Below, in pieces: positions 20,894 through 32,436 of a stretch of 64,000 bases of DNA. The stretch's first letter is position 1; every line of letters starts with the position of its first letter. The notes beneath the pieces were generated by a model that saw only the letters and a list, made by a program, of their open reading frames with translations, ran no database searches and had not been told where the DNA came from. The DNA comes from Alnus glutinosa (taxonomy: Eukaryota; Streptophyta; Magnoliopsida; Fagales; Betulaceae), in assembly GCF_958979055.1 (NCBI RefSeq), contig NC_084891.1, forward strand, positions 26,249,501 through 26,313,500, in the 5' to 3' direction. A program made the translations under genes and the position numbers.

Positions 20894-23140
20894 TCAAAGA
20901 AGACCACCAAAGTCTCCACATGAACAGCGTCCATTGACAAATTTATGAAGCCGCTTGCTATCTCGAATGATGATTTCCCTAGCAGTCAGCAATGAAACGA
21001 GCTTAACAAAATTATGGCAGTCCCTGCACATAAAGACACTCTTGATAACCCTTATTGGCACAGCATTTGGCATGTTCAACAGACCAAATGCAATAGCCAA
21101 CTTTTCACTGTGATAAGCAGTTGAAGAAGGTGTCTTTTCCTCATCCTCATCAGTTACCTCCAAAGTTTCTAGAGACTCATATCCAAGACTCTTTGCTCGG
21201 TCAAGCAAATTCTCCAATGATTCATAAATATCTGCGCTATGGAAATGCGACTTGTCGTTTGGTTTAAATGAATAAACCTTGTCTTTGATGCTAATCCAGC
21301 TCCAATCCTGTAATTTTCCAAGCTTCTCCTCTCTCATCATTTTTCTCACCCTGGAAACATCCTGCCATCGACCTGCAGAGAGGTACATATTCAATAGCAA
21401 GACATAAGTCTCTGTATCTTTTGGTTTGAGCTTGAGTAATTGTTCAGCTGCATAAAAAGCCAACTCAGAATTCCCATGACTTCTACACCCTGCAATCAAG
21501 AGCGACCATATAAACTCACTGGGCTCCATATCCATTTTCTTGATAAAATCAAAAGCTTCATTTAGCCGACCCAGCCTCACAAACATATCAATCAAGCATG
21601 CAAAATGGTCCATTACAGGCTTAATCTTATATTCCTTTTGCATCAGCTCGAAATAACTTAGTGCTTCATTGACCATTCCAGCTTGGCTACAAGCTGATAG
21701 AACACCCACAAAAGTAATCTGGTTTGGTCTAACTCCAGCTAGTCTCATATCCTCAAAGAGCTGCAACGCTTGCTGAGACCAGCCTTGCTGAGAAAAACCT
21801 GTAATCATAGAAGTCCATGATATCATAGTTCTTGTATCCATCTCCACAAAAGCTTTACTTGCTTTCTCAATGCTTCCACATTTATTATACATATTAATTA
21901 GTGCAGTGCCCACTACCACATCCAACAAAAACCCAGATTTAATGGTCTGAGCATGAATTTGTTCCCCCTGTTCTAGAGCCACCAATCTACTACATACAGT
22001 TAAGATACTTGAGAAGGTGAATAGATCAGGTTTCATGCCTGACCGGTTCAATTTAATGAAAATGCTAAGTGCCTCATATCCAGTTTTGCATGCTGAAAGA
22101 TCATCGCCCACAAGGTCCATTATCTGGGCGTGGCCTGCAATCAGTGCGTTCCATGTAACCAGGCTAACAGTTTCCATTCCATCAAACAATTTATGAGCCT
22201 CTCTAACCCATCCACATTTAAGGTACAAATACATGATAGAATTTCTAATGGGTAGATATGATTCACAGCCAAGTTTAATGCTCATAGAGTGAATTTGAGC
22301 CCCGACACCCAAAGACAGTGTTGTACAGCACAAGCTCAAGGCACTAGTCAAGGTGAACTCATTGGGTTTGATGTCCTTGGCAAGCATCTCAGAGAAAAAC
22401 CTTAAACCCCTTGCAGCTTCACCATTATCACCACAAGCGGATATCACTGCAGTCCATGAGATCACATTCTTTTCCCCAATCCCCTCAAAGGATTTAATAG
22501 CAGATTCCAAGTTGCCAAGTTTGGAGTATAAGCTACAAAGGGCATTGCCGACACTTGTGTCAAAGTCAATCTTATATTTGATAATATAGGCATGAAATTG
22601 CTTCCCCAGCCTAACAGATTGCAACAAACAACAAGCATTTAAAGCAGTTCCTAGAGTATAATTCGTAGGATAAGCCCCAGCCTCCAACATTTCTTGGAAA
22701 ACCTGGATGGCAAGTGCTGGCTGCAAATTGTGAACATAGCCCGTCATCAGGGTCGTCCAGGACACAACATTTCTTCTAGTCATATTGTCAAAGACTTTAA
22801 GAGCATTTTCCATGGTTCCACATTTTGCATAAACATTAATAAGGAACGTCATGATGAACAAATCTCCATGTGTTCCTGTCTTCATGATGTGACCATGAAC
22901 GATTTGTGCTTCCAAAACAGAATTTCTGTCTATGCATTCTTGCAAAAGGGGGACGTAGAAAGATGATTGGACCTTTTCCGGCCCCTCTTTTATCATCAAA
23001 AGCGCCTCTCGGAAATCCAGAGACCTCAGTTCTGAACTTCCATCCAAATGGGTGAGTGTCTGATTCTTCTGATATGAGATGCTTTGACTCTGAGATACAA
23101 TATGCAACTTTATGATCACTCCATGCTTGATAGTACACAT
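20894..23140 (-). CDS. PPR protein with C-terminal E and DYW-type domains
   Basis: Single-exon 748-aa pentatricopeptide repeat protein, PLS subclass, predicted for chloroplast or mitochondrion where such proteins mark C-to-U RNA editing sites. Tandem PPR motifs are visible throughout (for example INVYAKCGTMENALKVFDNM and MYNKCGSIEKASKAF). After them come E-type motifs and a DYW-like deaminase domain with the zinc and catalytic residues HSE (about 677-679) and CRDCH (705-709), then CSC near residue 739. The terminal tripeptide is not DYW: the protein ends CSCGDFGGLL. The first Met is at a plausible but not conserved position; targeting could also begin further downstream. No intron is needed in the CDS. 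Confidence 0.94.
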   Translation of the reverse strand: MCTIKHGVIIKLHIVSQSQSISYQKNQTLTHLDGSSELRSLDFREALLMIKEGPEKVQSSFYVPLLQECIDRNSVLEAQIVHGHIMKTGTHGDLFIMTFLINVYAKCGTMENALKVFDNMTRRNVVSWTTLMTGYVHNLQPALAIQVFQEMLEAGAYPTNYTLGTALNACCLLQSVRLGKQFHAYIIKYKIDFDTSVGNALCSLYSKLGNLESAIKSFEGIGEKNVISWTAVISACGDNGEAARGLRFFSEMLAKDIKPNEFTLTSALSLCCTTLSLGVGAQIHSMSIKLGCESYLPIRNSIMYLYLKCGWVREAHKLFDGMETVSLVTWNALIAGHAQIMDLVGDDLSACKTGYEALSIFIKLNRSGMKPDLFTFSSILTVCSRLVALEQGEQIHAQTIKSGFLLDVVVGTALINMYNKCGSIEKASKAFVEMDTRTMISWTSMITGFSQQGWSQQALQLFEDMRLAGVRPNQITFVGVLSACSQAGMVNEALSYFELMQKEYKIKPVMDHFACLIDMFVRLGRLNEAFDFIKKMDMEPSEFIWSLLIAGCRSHGNSELAFYAAEQLLKLKPKDTETYVLLLNMYLSAGRWQDVSRVRKMMREEKLGKLQDWSWISIKDKVYSFKPNDKSHFHSADIYESLENLLDRAKSLGYESLETLEVTDEDEEKTPSSTAYHSEKLAIAFGLLNMPNAVPIRVIKSVFMCRDCHNFVKLVSLLTAREIIIRDSKRLHKFVNGRCSCGDFGGLL

Positions 23141-23823
23141 TATGTAGGAAAAAAGAAGCGCATGAAAGCAAGCTTAAATGTTGGCATCATGTATCAGTCA
23201 ACATTATCAAAGTTGTTTTTTTTTTTGCTTCCTAAATTGAAAATTGGGCTTATTCAGCTCTTAAAATGTAGCTTCACCAAAGCTATAAAAATAAAAATAA
23301 AAAATAAAAAAGCTTTAAGTGGCTTTAATTTGAACATGTTATTCGTCCCTACAAAAATGCAAACAGCGAAACCATGGAATTAAAACCAGGTATATGTATA
23401 CACGAATTTTATGAGGTTTCTAACAACAAATCATGTACAGCCAACATATGCAAGTTTCTTCAAAGCTAAACATTCATAGATTTCTTTAATTACTTTTAAG
23501 TACCTTTTCCGTGGCAGGAGAACCGGTTGGATGCTTTCTGAATTCTGGGTCGAGCTTGGGAGTGCGAGTGACAGCAACAGAAGGCAAAGAAGCCATGAAG
23601 GATTTTGGGATAGCGTGTATGTCGGATTAAAGGAAATTCGTATACAGCAGTCAGCAGCGTACTTAACTACTTATCCTCTCCTATCTGTTTCTCCGGGTAA
23701 AATTGTGGAGGGAACTGAAGGGAAGGGACGCCTTTGTAACTTAGGCCAACGCCTAACTACCACCCGCTGGAAATAGTAATTAAATATAAAAATTTAAGAT
23801 GAATTTATCTCTTCTCTATTTTT

Positions 23824-23865
<42 letters not shown>

Positions 23866-24343
23866 TCAAACTTGATTTTGAGAATTTTCTTTAATTCCGC
23901 ATATTAAATTTACAATATGTGATTTTTAGATGCACATGAGAATCTCTTTATTAATTTAAAAAAAAAAATGTAAGAATGACATATTTTAAAGATAAATATT
24001 AATTTAGTAAACTGTATTACAAGAATTTCACGAAAACTTTATTTTGCTCTTTTTTATTTTTTTTATGCTTGTATGAACTAGATTGTCTTCGTAGATAGAG
24101 ATATGATTTTTTGCCAACTTTTTACATAACTAAAAACACAACTATCTTATATGATATGGAATTATAGGATAATTGTGATTTTTTTTTTTTTTTTTTAAAA
24201 AAAAAAGCTTATAATTCTTTGCCACATAAAATAACTATGTTTTTAATTGTGTAAAAAATTAGTAAGAAATCATATCTCTCGTACGTATGAATGTTGTGCT
24301 TCATGGTAATTAAGGACATCTTTCGTAGATATTTGCTGATGCA
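23141..24343. other. Upstream of the PPR gene: AT-rich, with (TA)n
   Basis: Presumed 5'-UTR and promoter of the PPR gene near 23141-23600; the frame at 23531-23776 has no recognised similarity. A (TA)n microsatellite runs 23828-23862, and T/A homopolymer runs lie near 24180-24207. Confidence 0.5.
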
Positions 24344-24346
24344 TTA

Positions 24347-24723
24347 GAGCATTCGCAACAACTTCCCTAAAGTGGGTCTGTTCCCTAAATTTTAGGAAAA
24401 ATTTTAAGAAAGTTACAAAAATTCCTCCACAGTAGCTTTCCTAAAATTTTTCGTTTCCCTGGGAAGTGAATAGTACTTTCCAATGCATTGGGAAACACTA
24501 TTTACTTTCCATTCAATTATTTATTCACAAAATATATTATCTCTCTCCTACTTTATCTTCTTTTTCTTACTTTTAATTAAAGTAAAAGTAAAAAAAATAA
24601 TATTTTAATGATATAGGAAAAAATTAAGAAAAGCTGCTATTGTGTATTTTTTTATATGAAAGTAAAAGGTAGTTTTATTTTTTATACTTAAGAGAAGTAG
24701 TTGGAAAGCTGTTGGAAATGTTC
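24347..24723. mobile_element. Tourist/PIF-Harbinger-type MITE
   Basis: 377 bp with imperfect terminal inverted repeats (GAGCATTCGCAACAACT at the left; GAACATTTCCAACAGCT when the right end is read inward), flanked by the 3-bp duplication TTA at 24344-24346 and 24724-24726. The TIR type and TTA duplication match PIF/Harbinger-derived MITEs. No coding capacity. Confidence 0.75.
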
Positions 24724-24837
24724 TTACAATGCTGTCAATTATAATAATTTATGCATTGGAATTTGGATCAAGCACCCACTTATTTTCAGTCAACATGATA
24801 TACACAGGAAATAAGGTCGAGTCTGATGTATCCACGT

Positions 24838-25335
24838 CGAGCATTCCCAATGGTTTATGTATTTTTCAATCTAGAATAGCTAATCAAAATCTATTTTATA
24901 TAGTTTAGCTAATGAATTTTAAATGCACTATACATCCGATTATCTATTCTTAACTCTATATTATTTTTTTATTATTTTTAATTTATTTATTTCATTATAG
25001 TATTTTTTTCACGTGGGTCCCGCTTTATAACTCCACTACTTTGCACACTTTCTCTTAAATCTCCACTATAAAGGAAGAAAAAAAAAAAAAAAAAAAAAAA
25101 AGAACGTGGAGTGATGGAGGGAAAAAGGAAAAAAAGCAAAGCTAAAAAAGTGGAGATAAAGAATAAAAAAAATAGATAAGTGAATAGTATAACTCTACAT
25201 GTAGAGTTCCACTATTTATGGAATTAAGGAAAATCTATTATAGATTTGGAATACATAAGCTGATGGAGTCTCTTTTTAACACTTTTATTATCTATTCTAA
25301 CTTAAAGTTACAAATAGATAATCCATTGAGAGTTT
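24838..25335. mobile_element. Possible second MITE
   Basis: The left end GAGCATTCCCAATGGTTTAT and the inverted right end CTCAATGGATTATCTATTT (near 25310-25330) resemble each other. A poly(A) run lies at about 25080-25100. Ends and duplication could not be fixed. Confidence 0.4.
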
Positions 25336-25782
25336 ACACTAACATAATGAAGATGTGGGAAAATAATAATAATAATAATAAATAAAGCTTTCCTAAATAT
25401 TGGGGTGAGAATTTTTTTTTTTTTTTTTTTTTTTTTCACTTACCCCTTATGTAAGTAGCACTTTTACAATCCTACTCTTAAATTTTAAAAATTGCAATGT
25501 CTAGTCATCTTATTTAAAAAATTTACAATATCAACCATTCGTGTACATCTTAACAAAGGATGCTAAAATTCTCAAAATGCTCCCATTTAAAAATTAAATC
25601 AATAAAACTTTAAACTGGTCGTGGGTCAGGGACCCATGGCTTGTGGGTCAGCAGACCCACGACTATAGAGATTTTTTTTGTTCCATTTGTCCCTTTTATG
25701 GCTCTCCTCCTCCCCCCAAAAAAGAAGAAGAAAAAAAAAAAGTAGACCGTGCAAGTTGACAACAAATCGATTAATAATCAAT

Positions 25783-25785
<3 letters not shown>

Positions 25786-25865
<80 letters not shown>
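25786..25865. repeat. (AT)n microsatellite, about 40 units
   Basis: Uninterrupted AT dinucleotide run of about 80 bp. Protein frames of Tyr-Ile repeats across it are artefacts. It is likely to be length-polymorphic. Confidence 0.97.
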
Positions 25866-25869
<4 letters not shown>

Positions 25870-26601
25870 ATTATTATTTTTTTTTGAGAAAATCAATGTT
25901 TATATTTTGCAAAGCATCAGTTAACAGAATTTTAATTTACATTGGTGGGGGGAACATTAAAACAAACATTATCTGGATTATATAAACGAAAGCTCGACAT
26001 GCTCCTATGCTATTATCCCTCCTTCACTTCCTCAGATATAGAGAACATATTGACGCCGACTTGGATGTTCCGCCCAGTAAGGAATGCATCTCTGCAGAAA
26101 CAAGTTAGAAGTGTGAATGGGTAAAATTTATATATTCTAATGTTTCTACACGAGAATCAAGATTGTACTCCTACACGTACGGAGAAAATTTTCATTCATG
26201 TCTGTCATGCCATTTCTAAAAAGAAAATCCAAACTGCTACAGAAATGTGTCACATCGAGTTAGTGTTATATTCAAATTTTCTTCTAAATTTTCAGTGGTT
26301 TTTTAAATAGCCTAAGAATAAGAATAAAATGCCACGTGTAATTAAAATCTCACAACTAACATCATAGGCATCCAACACCTAAGCCTCTACTTGCAAGATA
26401 GTAAAGAACAGGCATACTATGAGAAGAATAATGAAAATAGCAAATAAATAAATACAAATGCATTAAATGAGAAAACAATTACATTTATTCTGACATGGGA
26501 CAAAACAATCCAAGAAGATCTGACAAATGGCACAAGTGCTACAATAAAATTACTTTGCTTTTGAAATAGGTTGACAAACCTTGCACCAGAAACAAGCTTC
26601 T
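25866..26601. other. 3' flank of SHMT
   Basis: Spacer and presumed 3'-UTR of the SHMT gene. The short frame 25942-26124 has no recognised similarity. Confidence 0.4.
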
Positions 26602-29600
26602 TCAGTCCTTGTATCTCATTGTTTCTTTTTCAAAGCCAATAGTTGGGAATTGTTTAGCATACTCCTCAACCTCATGCCGGAGCTTCGCGATCTCAGATTG
26701 AATGTGCACATCAGATTTCATAGTTGCCACGAAATCCTTCAACTTTGTTCCTGGATTTACGGTATCAGAACACATACGTGAGCATAATGTTGGCAGCTAA
26801 AATTCACCACTAAACATTAGAGCATTAAAATAAAACAACGAACATCTAGAGGTGATTAAATAGTAAACCTTCAGCATTAGCCTTGATCTTCAAGGCCAAC
26901 TTCACGGCTGCATCAAAGAAGTCGGCCACTTTAGCAAAATCCTCCTCGATAAACCCTCTAGATGTGAGAGCTGGGGTTCCTGAAGCAACAGAGAACAGAC
27001 CTTCATCAAAATAAAGTACATAGCCAATAATCAGCTGGTATAAGATGATCAAAGGAGGAAGGGTGTACCCATACGAATGCCGCCAGGAACCATGGCAGAC
27101 ACATCCCCAGGAACAGTATTTTTATTGGCTGCAATATGAACTAATTCCAAAACCTTTTCAACTCTTGAGCCATCGATAGCCTATCAAATAAAATTTACAA
27201 AAGAAATTATTGATTTCCTTTCTCATATATAAACTGTTTGTAGCCCAACTAATATAAAAAACATCCATCCATTATACATCGAAGTTTTATGATTTTCCCA
27301 AATGAATTTCTCTAAAGTAACAGAGGGTTTATGCAGCAATAAATCATAGGAAAGTTGTTCTTGAAGAGTTTATCTAACATGCAAAAACACCCGAGGATAG
27401 TCCTAATAAAACTTCCTGAGAGGAAAAGAAAAATTACTAAACAAAACTGTTGCCAAAGGAAGGAATTTTTCCTTTTACCTTGTTCCTCAAATTCACCAAC
27501 ACTAAATGGTTCTCAGTTCCACCAGATACAAGTTCATAGCCCTTCTCTAACAAACTCTGCATGCTCAGAGCAAGTAGAAGAGAAAGCTATCAGAGGAAAA
27601 TAACGAGACAGATAAGAAAATAAAACACAACTACTAGTTGTTGGCAATGGTAATCAAGAAAAGGGGTGTATGTATAAGCCTAACACAGTAACAACCCCCC
27701 CAACTTCAAAAAGAAAAAATGTAGCTAACTTGCTAAATGTTAGATAAGTACCCATTCATTGTACCTGTGCAAATGTCGAACAATTACTGAGAACTTGCTC
27801 TTGATAAGCCTTGAACTCTGGAGTTCTGGCCTGTAATCACAAAATAGTCCAAGAGCCAAATATACATGAGATGGCTATTTTTTCTAAAAGAAAAGGCCCT
27901 TTGGCATTTTTCTAAGATACTAATCGCAGTTTCTTTTGGATTTAACTCAAATAAACAACCTGCTTCAGTGCAACTGCTAAACCAGCTATGGTATGATTGT
28001 GTGGACCACCTTGAAGTCCAGGAAAGACAGCCTGATTGATTTTGTCTTCATAATCATACAACACCTGTTGGATAAAACACAACATTTGAGCAATTCATTC
28101 TAGGTACTTACTCCAGAGCTTATAACATTGGTACCAAACAAAACCATGAGTGATTAAAGAAAAACTTGCGCACAAGTAGCAAAACAGGATGGGAAATGCA
28201 TGAATCTACTCTAACTGGGAGACAGATGACACTTTTTCCTTTCCACATTCATTTTCTAATCATTTGGCTTTCAAAAAAAATTAAAATTAGGAGGACTCAC
28301 TTCTTGCCCTTGTTTGTTAATCTCTTTCACCCCCTTCCTAAAGAAGATCATAGCCCCACGTGGGCCACGAAGCGACTTGTGTGTTGTGGTCGTCACAATA
28401 TCCGCATATTCAAAAGGAGATGGAATAACACCAGCTGCAACTAATCCACTGATATGTGCCATATCAGCCAGCAAAACTGCTTTCTGCTTATCACAGACCT
28501 GTCAAAACCAGCGGAAGTAAATTTTGTAGTCTAATCAATTAGAATTCACTAATGCATGATCATGATCATCACAATTGTGAAGGTCAAGCCAAAGTTTACC
28601 TTGCGGATGCGTGAATAGTCATAAAGGCGTGCATAAGCACTCGCACCAGCAACTATTAGTTTTGGCCTGAAAAGAGTGGCACTTTTCTCCAACTGCAGAC
28701 ATTTTCATTCACATAGTTCAACCCTTCATTAGAATTTTTTTTTTTTTTACAAAAAAAAAAAAGGAAGTGCAGTTTCCAAGAACAATCTGAAACAAAAGTA
28801 AAAATTATCTGAAGAGCTAAAAAAATTAGCCCTCTGCCAAATCAGAATATGTAACCTACTTAATCCATGCACAAGTCGGGGGGTGGGGGGGAGAGATTTC
28901 AGTTCTCACTCAAACTTACATTTTCTTGATATAGAGAAAGTAAATCAGACAAACAGCAAATACTTCACCACTGTAGGTCACTGGAAACTCGAAACAACTG
29001 AGCAGTCATATTCTTAAAAAACGAGAACGTACAGTTAATTACTGGCAAATCACACATTGAAATTCTCTATCTCCAGGAAACACAAGGGCTTACATTCTGA
29101 TTTAAAAGAAATCTAACTCTTTGATATGTGGTGATTATAATAATGTGCAACTCCGCAGAACCGCTGTTTTGGCACAAAACATTATTGACACACAGTTTGC
29201 GAAGTCTACTGTAGTATGAAGAACCAACAAAACCAAAATTACATAATTTAGTTGCAATTTCCATATTACTTCAGTACAAATGATTTTGCCAATATTATCT
29301 GCGGAAAGTAAAACAGAGAACTTTCATTTCACTCCATATATCCTATTTCTGAGCATGAACATAAACAATACTGGTCTTGCAGCCAAACATGCCATAACTG
29401 ACAAAAAACATATGATTAGTATGAGAGTTTCTACAAAAACATATGAACGAGTATGATAGTAGAATTCCAGAGCATCTATTTTCTATTGATTAGTATGAGA
29501 ATTTCCACAGAAAGACATATGATAAGGTACCTGATCGTAGTCAATATAACCAGTGCTCTCATTCAATCTGTACGGCATTGTCTCAAAGAATATAGACACG

Positions 29601-31466
29601 GCAGATATCTTCTTGGTGTCAGTCTGCACAATGGCCAAAAACTGATGAACACTAGCGTATCATACAGTATATGGACAAACAGTATTCCTTTAAATACAGT
29701 AATTAGATTCCACTTCAAAATACTAAAGCCCTTCAGACCACAAGAAATTCAATTTCTCAGATGTTTGATATAGTTGCACAGTTTCTGGAACACTTTCAGT
29801 ACCCATAGTAATTTTGTATATAAAGAAAGAAGAAGAAAAATCTTTTCCACATAGATATGCATAATTCCTTCAAGATGAGACGGGGTGGTGAAGATAAACT
29901 TTGTTGGGTTGCTTCCAAGAGAGGGTTGTTTGATATTAGATCATACTACAATGTTCTTGTTCCCCGTGATAGTACTCCCTTCCCTTGAAGGCGTATTTGG
30001 CAGAATAAGGTTTTCTTGAGAATGACGTTTTTTGCTTAGTCGGTCGCATTGGCTTGGGTTATGCCTAGTCGGATGGTAGATCTCTTCAATTGCTGGAGAG
30101 CGATAGGCAGTAGATTTCAGCTTGATGCAGTTTGGAAGATAATTTCGTCATGCCTTATGTGGTGTATTTGGAGGGAAAGAAACAATCGGAATTTTGAGGA
30201 CGTGAGAGGACATGGGTGGAATTGAACGTTTTATTCTTTAAGACTCTTTTTCATTGGGATGCTTTTTTTTATTTTAATATTTCGAGCTTTCATATTTTTT
30301 CAGATCTTTTTTCTACTTCTAGCTAGGTGTCTCTCTTGCATACTTCTAATGTACTTGGGTTGCACCTTTGCGCTTTTTAATGAATATGCGATTACTAATC
30401 AAAAAAATAGATATGCATAAAAGAACATTCCTGATCATCTACACATAAGGTGTTCAAAAAATGTATTCAGTCTATTTATAGCAATCAGAAAATACTATGG
30501 CCCTTAAAAATGCTGGTTTTCCGGGTGAAATTTACACAAAAATTATAGATAGTCCAATTTTAAATGTTCAAGATATGGCAACTTATGATAAGTAATGGCA
30601 ATGCCCTTTCCACTGCATGCAATAATATATTGTGTATTTGGAGAATCTATGCTGATTTTGGAGAGAGAGAGAGAGAGAGATCGTTAATTGGCTTATAAAT
30701 CCACAGACTGCCAAGTGCTTACATAATACATGTGTGCTTCACCACATGTATGCTTCATCACAAATGTCTTACATGTGTACTTCATCACAAGGCTTCTCAA
30801 CCATAAAATCACTTACAAAATTTTCCTTCCCATCTTTTCTGTTAACCATTTATCTGGCTCTGTTAAGGTTGAACTTAACAAAGAACACATAGACAGCGAA
30901 ACAATGATTTACTTCTGACCCAAATTTCACTCACATATATTCATAACCATAAATGTTTATGTTCTCAAAATAATCCATATTGTTTCCACAGACCAAGATA
31001 TTAGAGCTGAAACTAAGGGGTAAAGATGACTAACTTGATGTATAAAACTTGGAAGAATTAATTTTAAATATCAGTAAGCAGAAGATTGGGAAACTTGCCC
31101 CCTGTATTGAATAAGTTTCTATGTCTATACACATTGCATATTATCTTTAATATAGAAAAAAAACATTTACTAATCATATATATATATATAAAAGCTGAAT
31201 TTTAACTTAGAGATGGCCTAGAATTGTGACAAGTGACGTGAACCCATCATTTTTTAAACACTGAACTGGTCTTTTAAGTAAAAAAACCGGTGAATTTTAA
31301 AGGTTGAACCGGTTTTGTCATAATTTTAATAAATTTATTGTGCTTTAATGAAAAGATCATGGGTGTGAATCTTCATGAGACCAAAATAAAGACTTTTTCG
31401 CATTATAGCATTAAGTGATGAGAATTTAAAAAAAAAAAATCTAAAATTAAAAACTTTTCCTTATCA

Positions 31467-31515
<49 letters not shown>

Positions 31516-32399
31516 AAAGCTGAGTTCTAATTTAGAGTTGGCCTAAAATTGTGACATGTGGCATGAATCCATAATTTTTTTTCTTCGTTTATTTGGTTTT
31601 TCGAATGTTCAGAATTATATAGGATTGAAATATAATAGATATCACACCGACAATATAAAAAATTCCTGCTAATTTTCTATTTTATGCTTTGGTAATCAAA
31701 ATAATGGTTTTCTTCTTGCTATTTTTCTTCATACTCATTTTCATTCTAAACTACACCTATGGGAACTAAGATTTTAACATGTTTTAATTTAGAGAAATGT
31801 TTCTTGCATACACTTTGTACACAAAGTCCTACGTAGTACACACTAAAAAAAAATAAAATTAAAAAACGTAATACGTATCACACTAACAATATCAGAGAAT
31901 CTTACTATTAATCCTACTATTAATGCTTTGATAATCAGAATCCAGGTTTTTCTCTTTACACTTCTTTCCATTTTAAACTACACATCTGGGAATATTTTAA
32001 ATGTTCTAATTTATATGGATTAAAACGAAAATTATGGTTCTTTTGATAGTAAAATTTTATGTGATTTATATATTCATGTAATGTTCTATGTGCAATGGAG
32101 ATTTTTTTTTTTAAGTTTCAAAATTAAATTATAATTAATAATCCCGCGCATTGCGCGGATTATGAGCTAGTTAATCTAAAAACCCACTTTACATTTGAAA
32201 AGATTATAAGATAATATATAATAGTTATGTGCATGGGTAGTATATTAGAGCTGACATTAAGGGGTAAAGATGGCAAACTTAATGTATAAAACCTGGAAGA
32301 ATTAATTTTAAAAATCAGTAAGCAGAAGATTGGGAAACTTGCCCCCTGTATTGAATAAGTTTCTATGTCTATACACATTGCATATTATCTTTAATATAG

Positions 32400-32436
<37 letters not shown>

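Noticed and set aside
25678..25985. ORFs rich in Tyr-Ile
   Set aside because: Translation of the (AT)n microsatellite.
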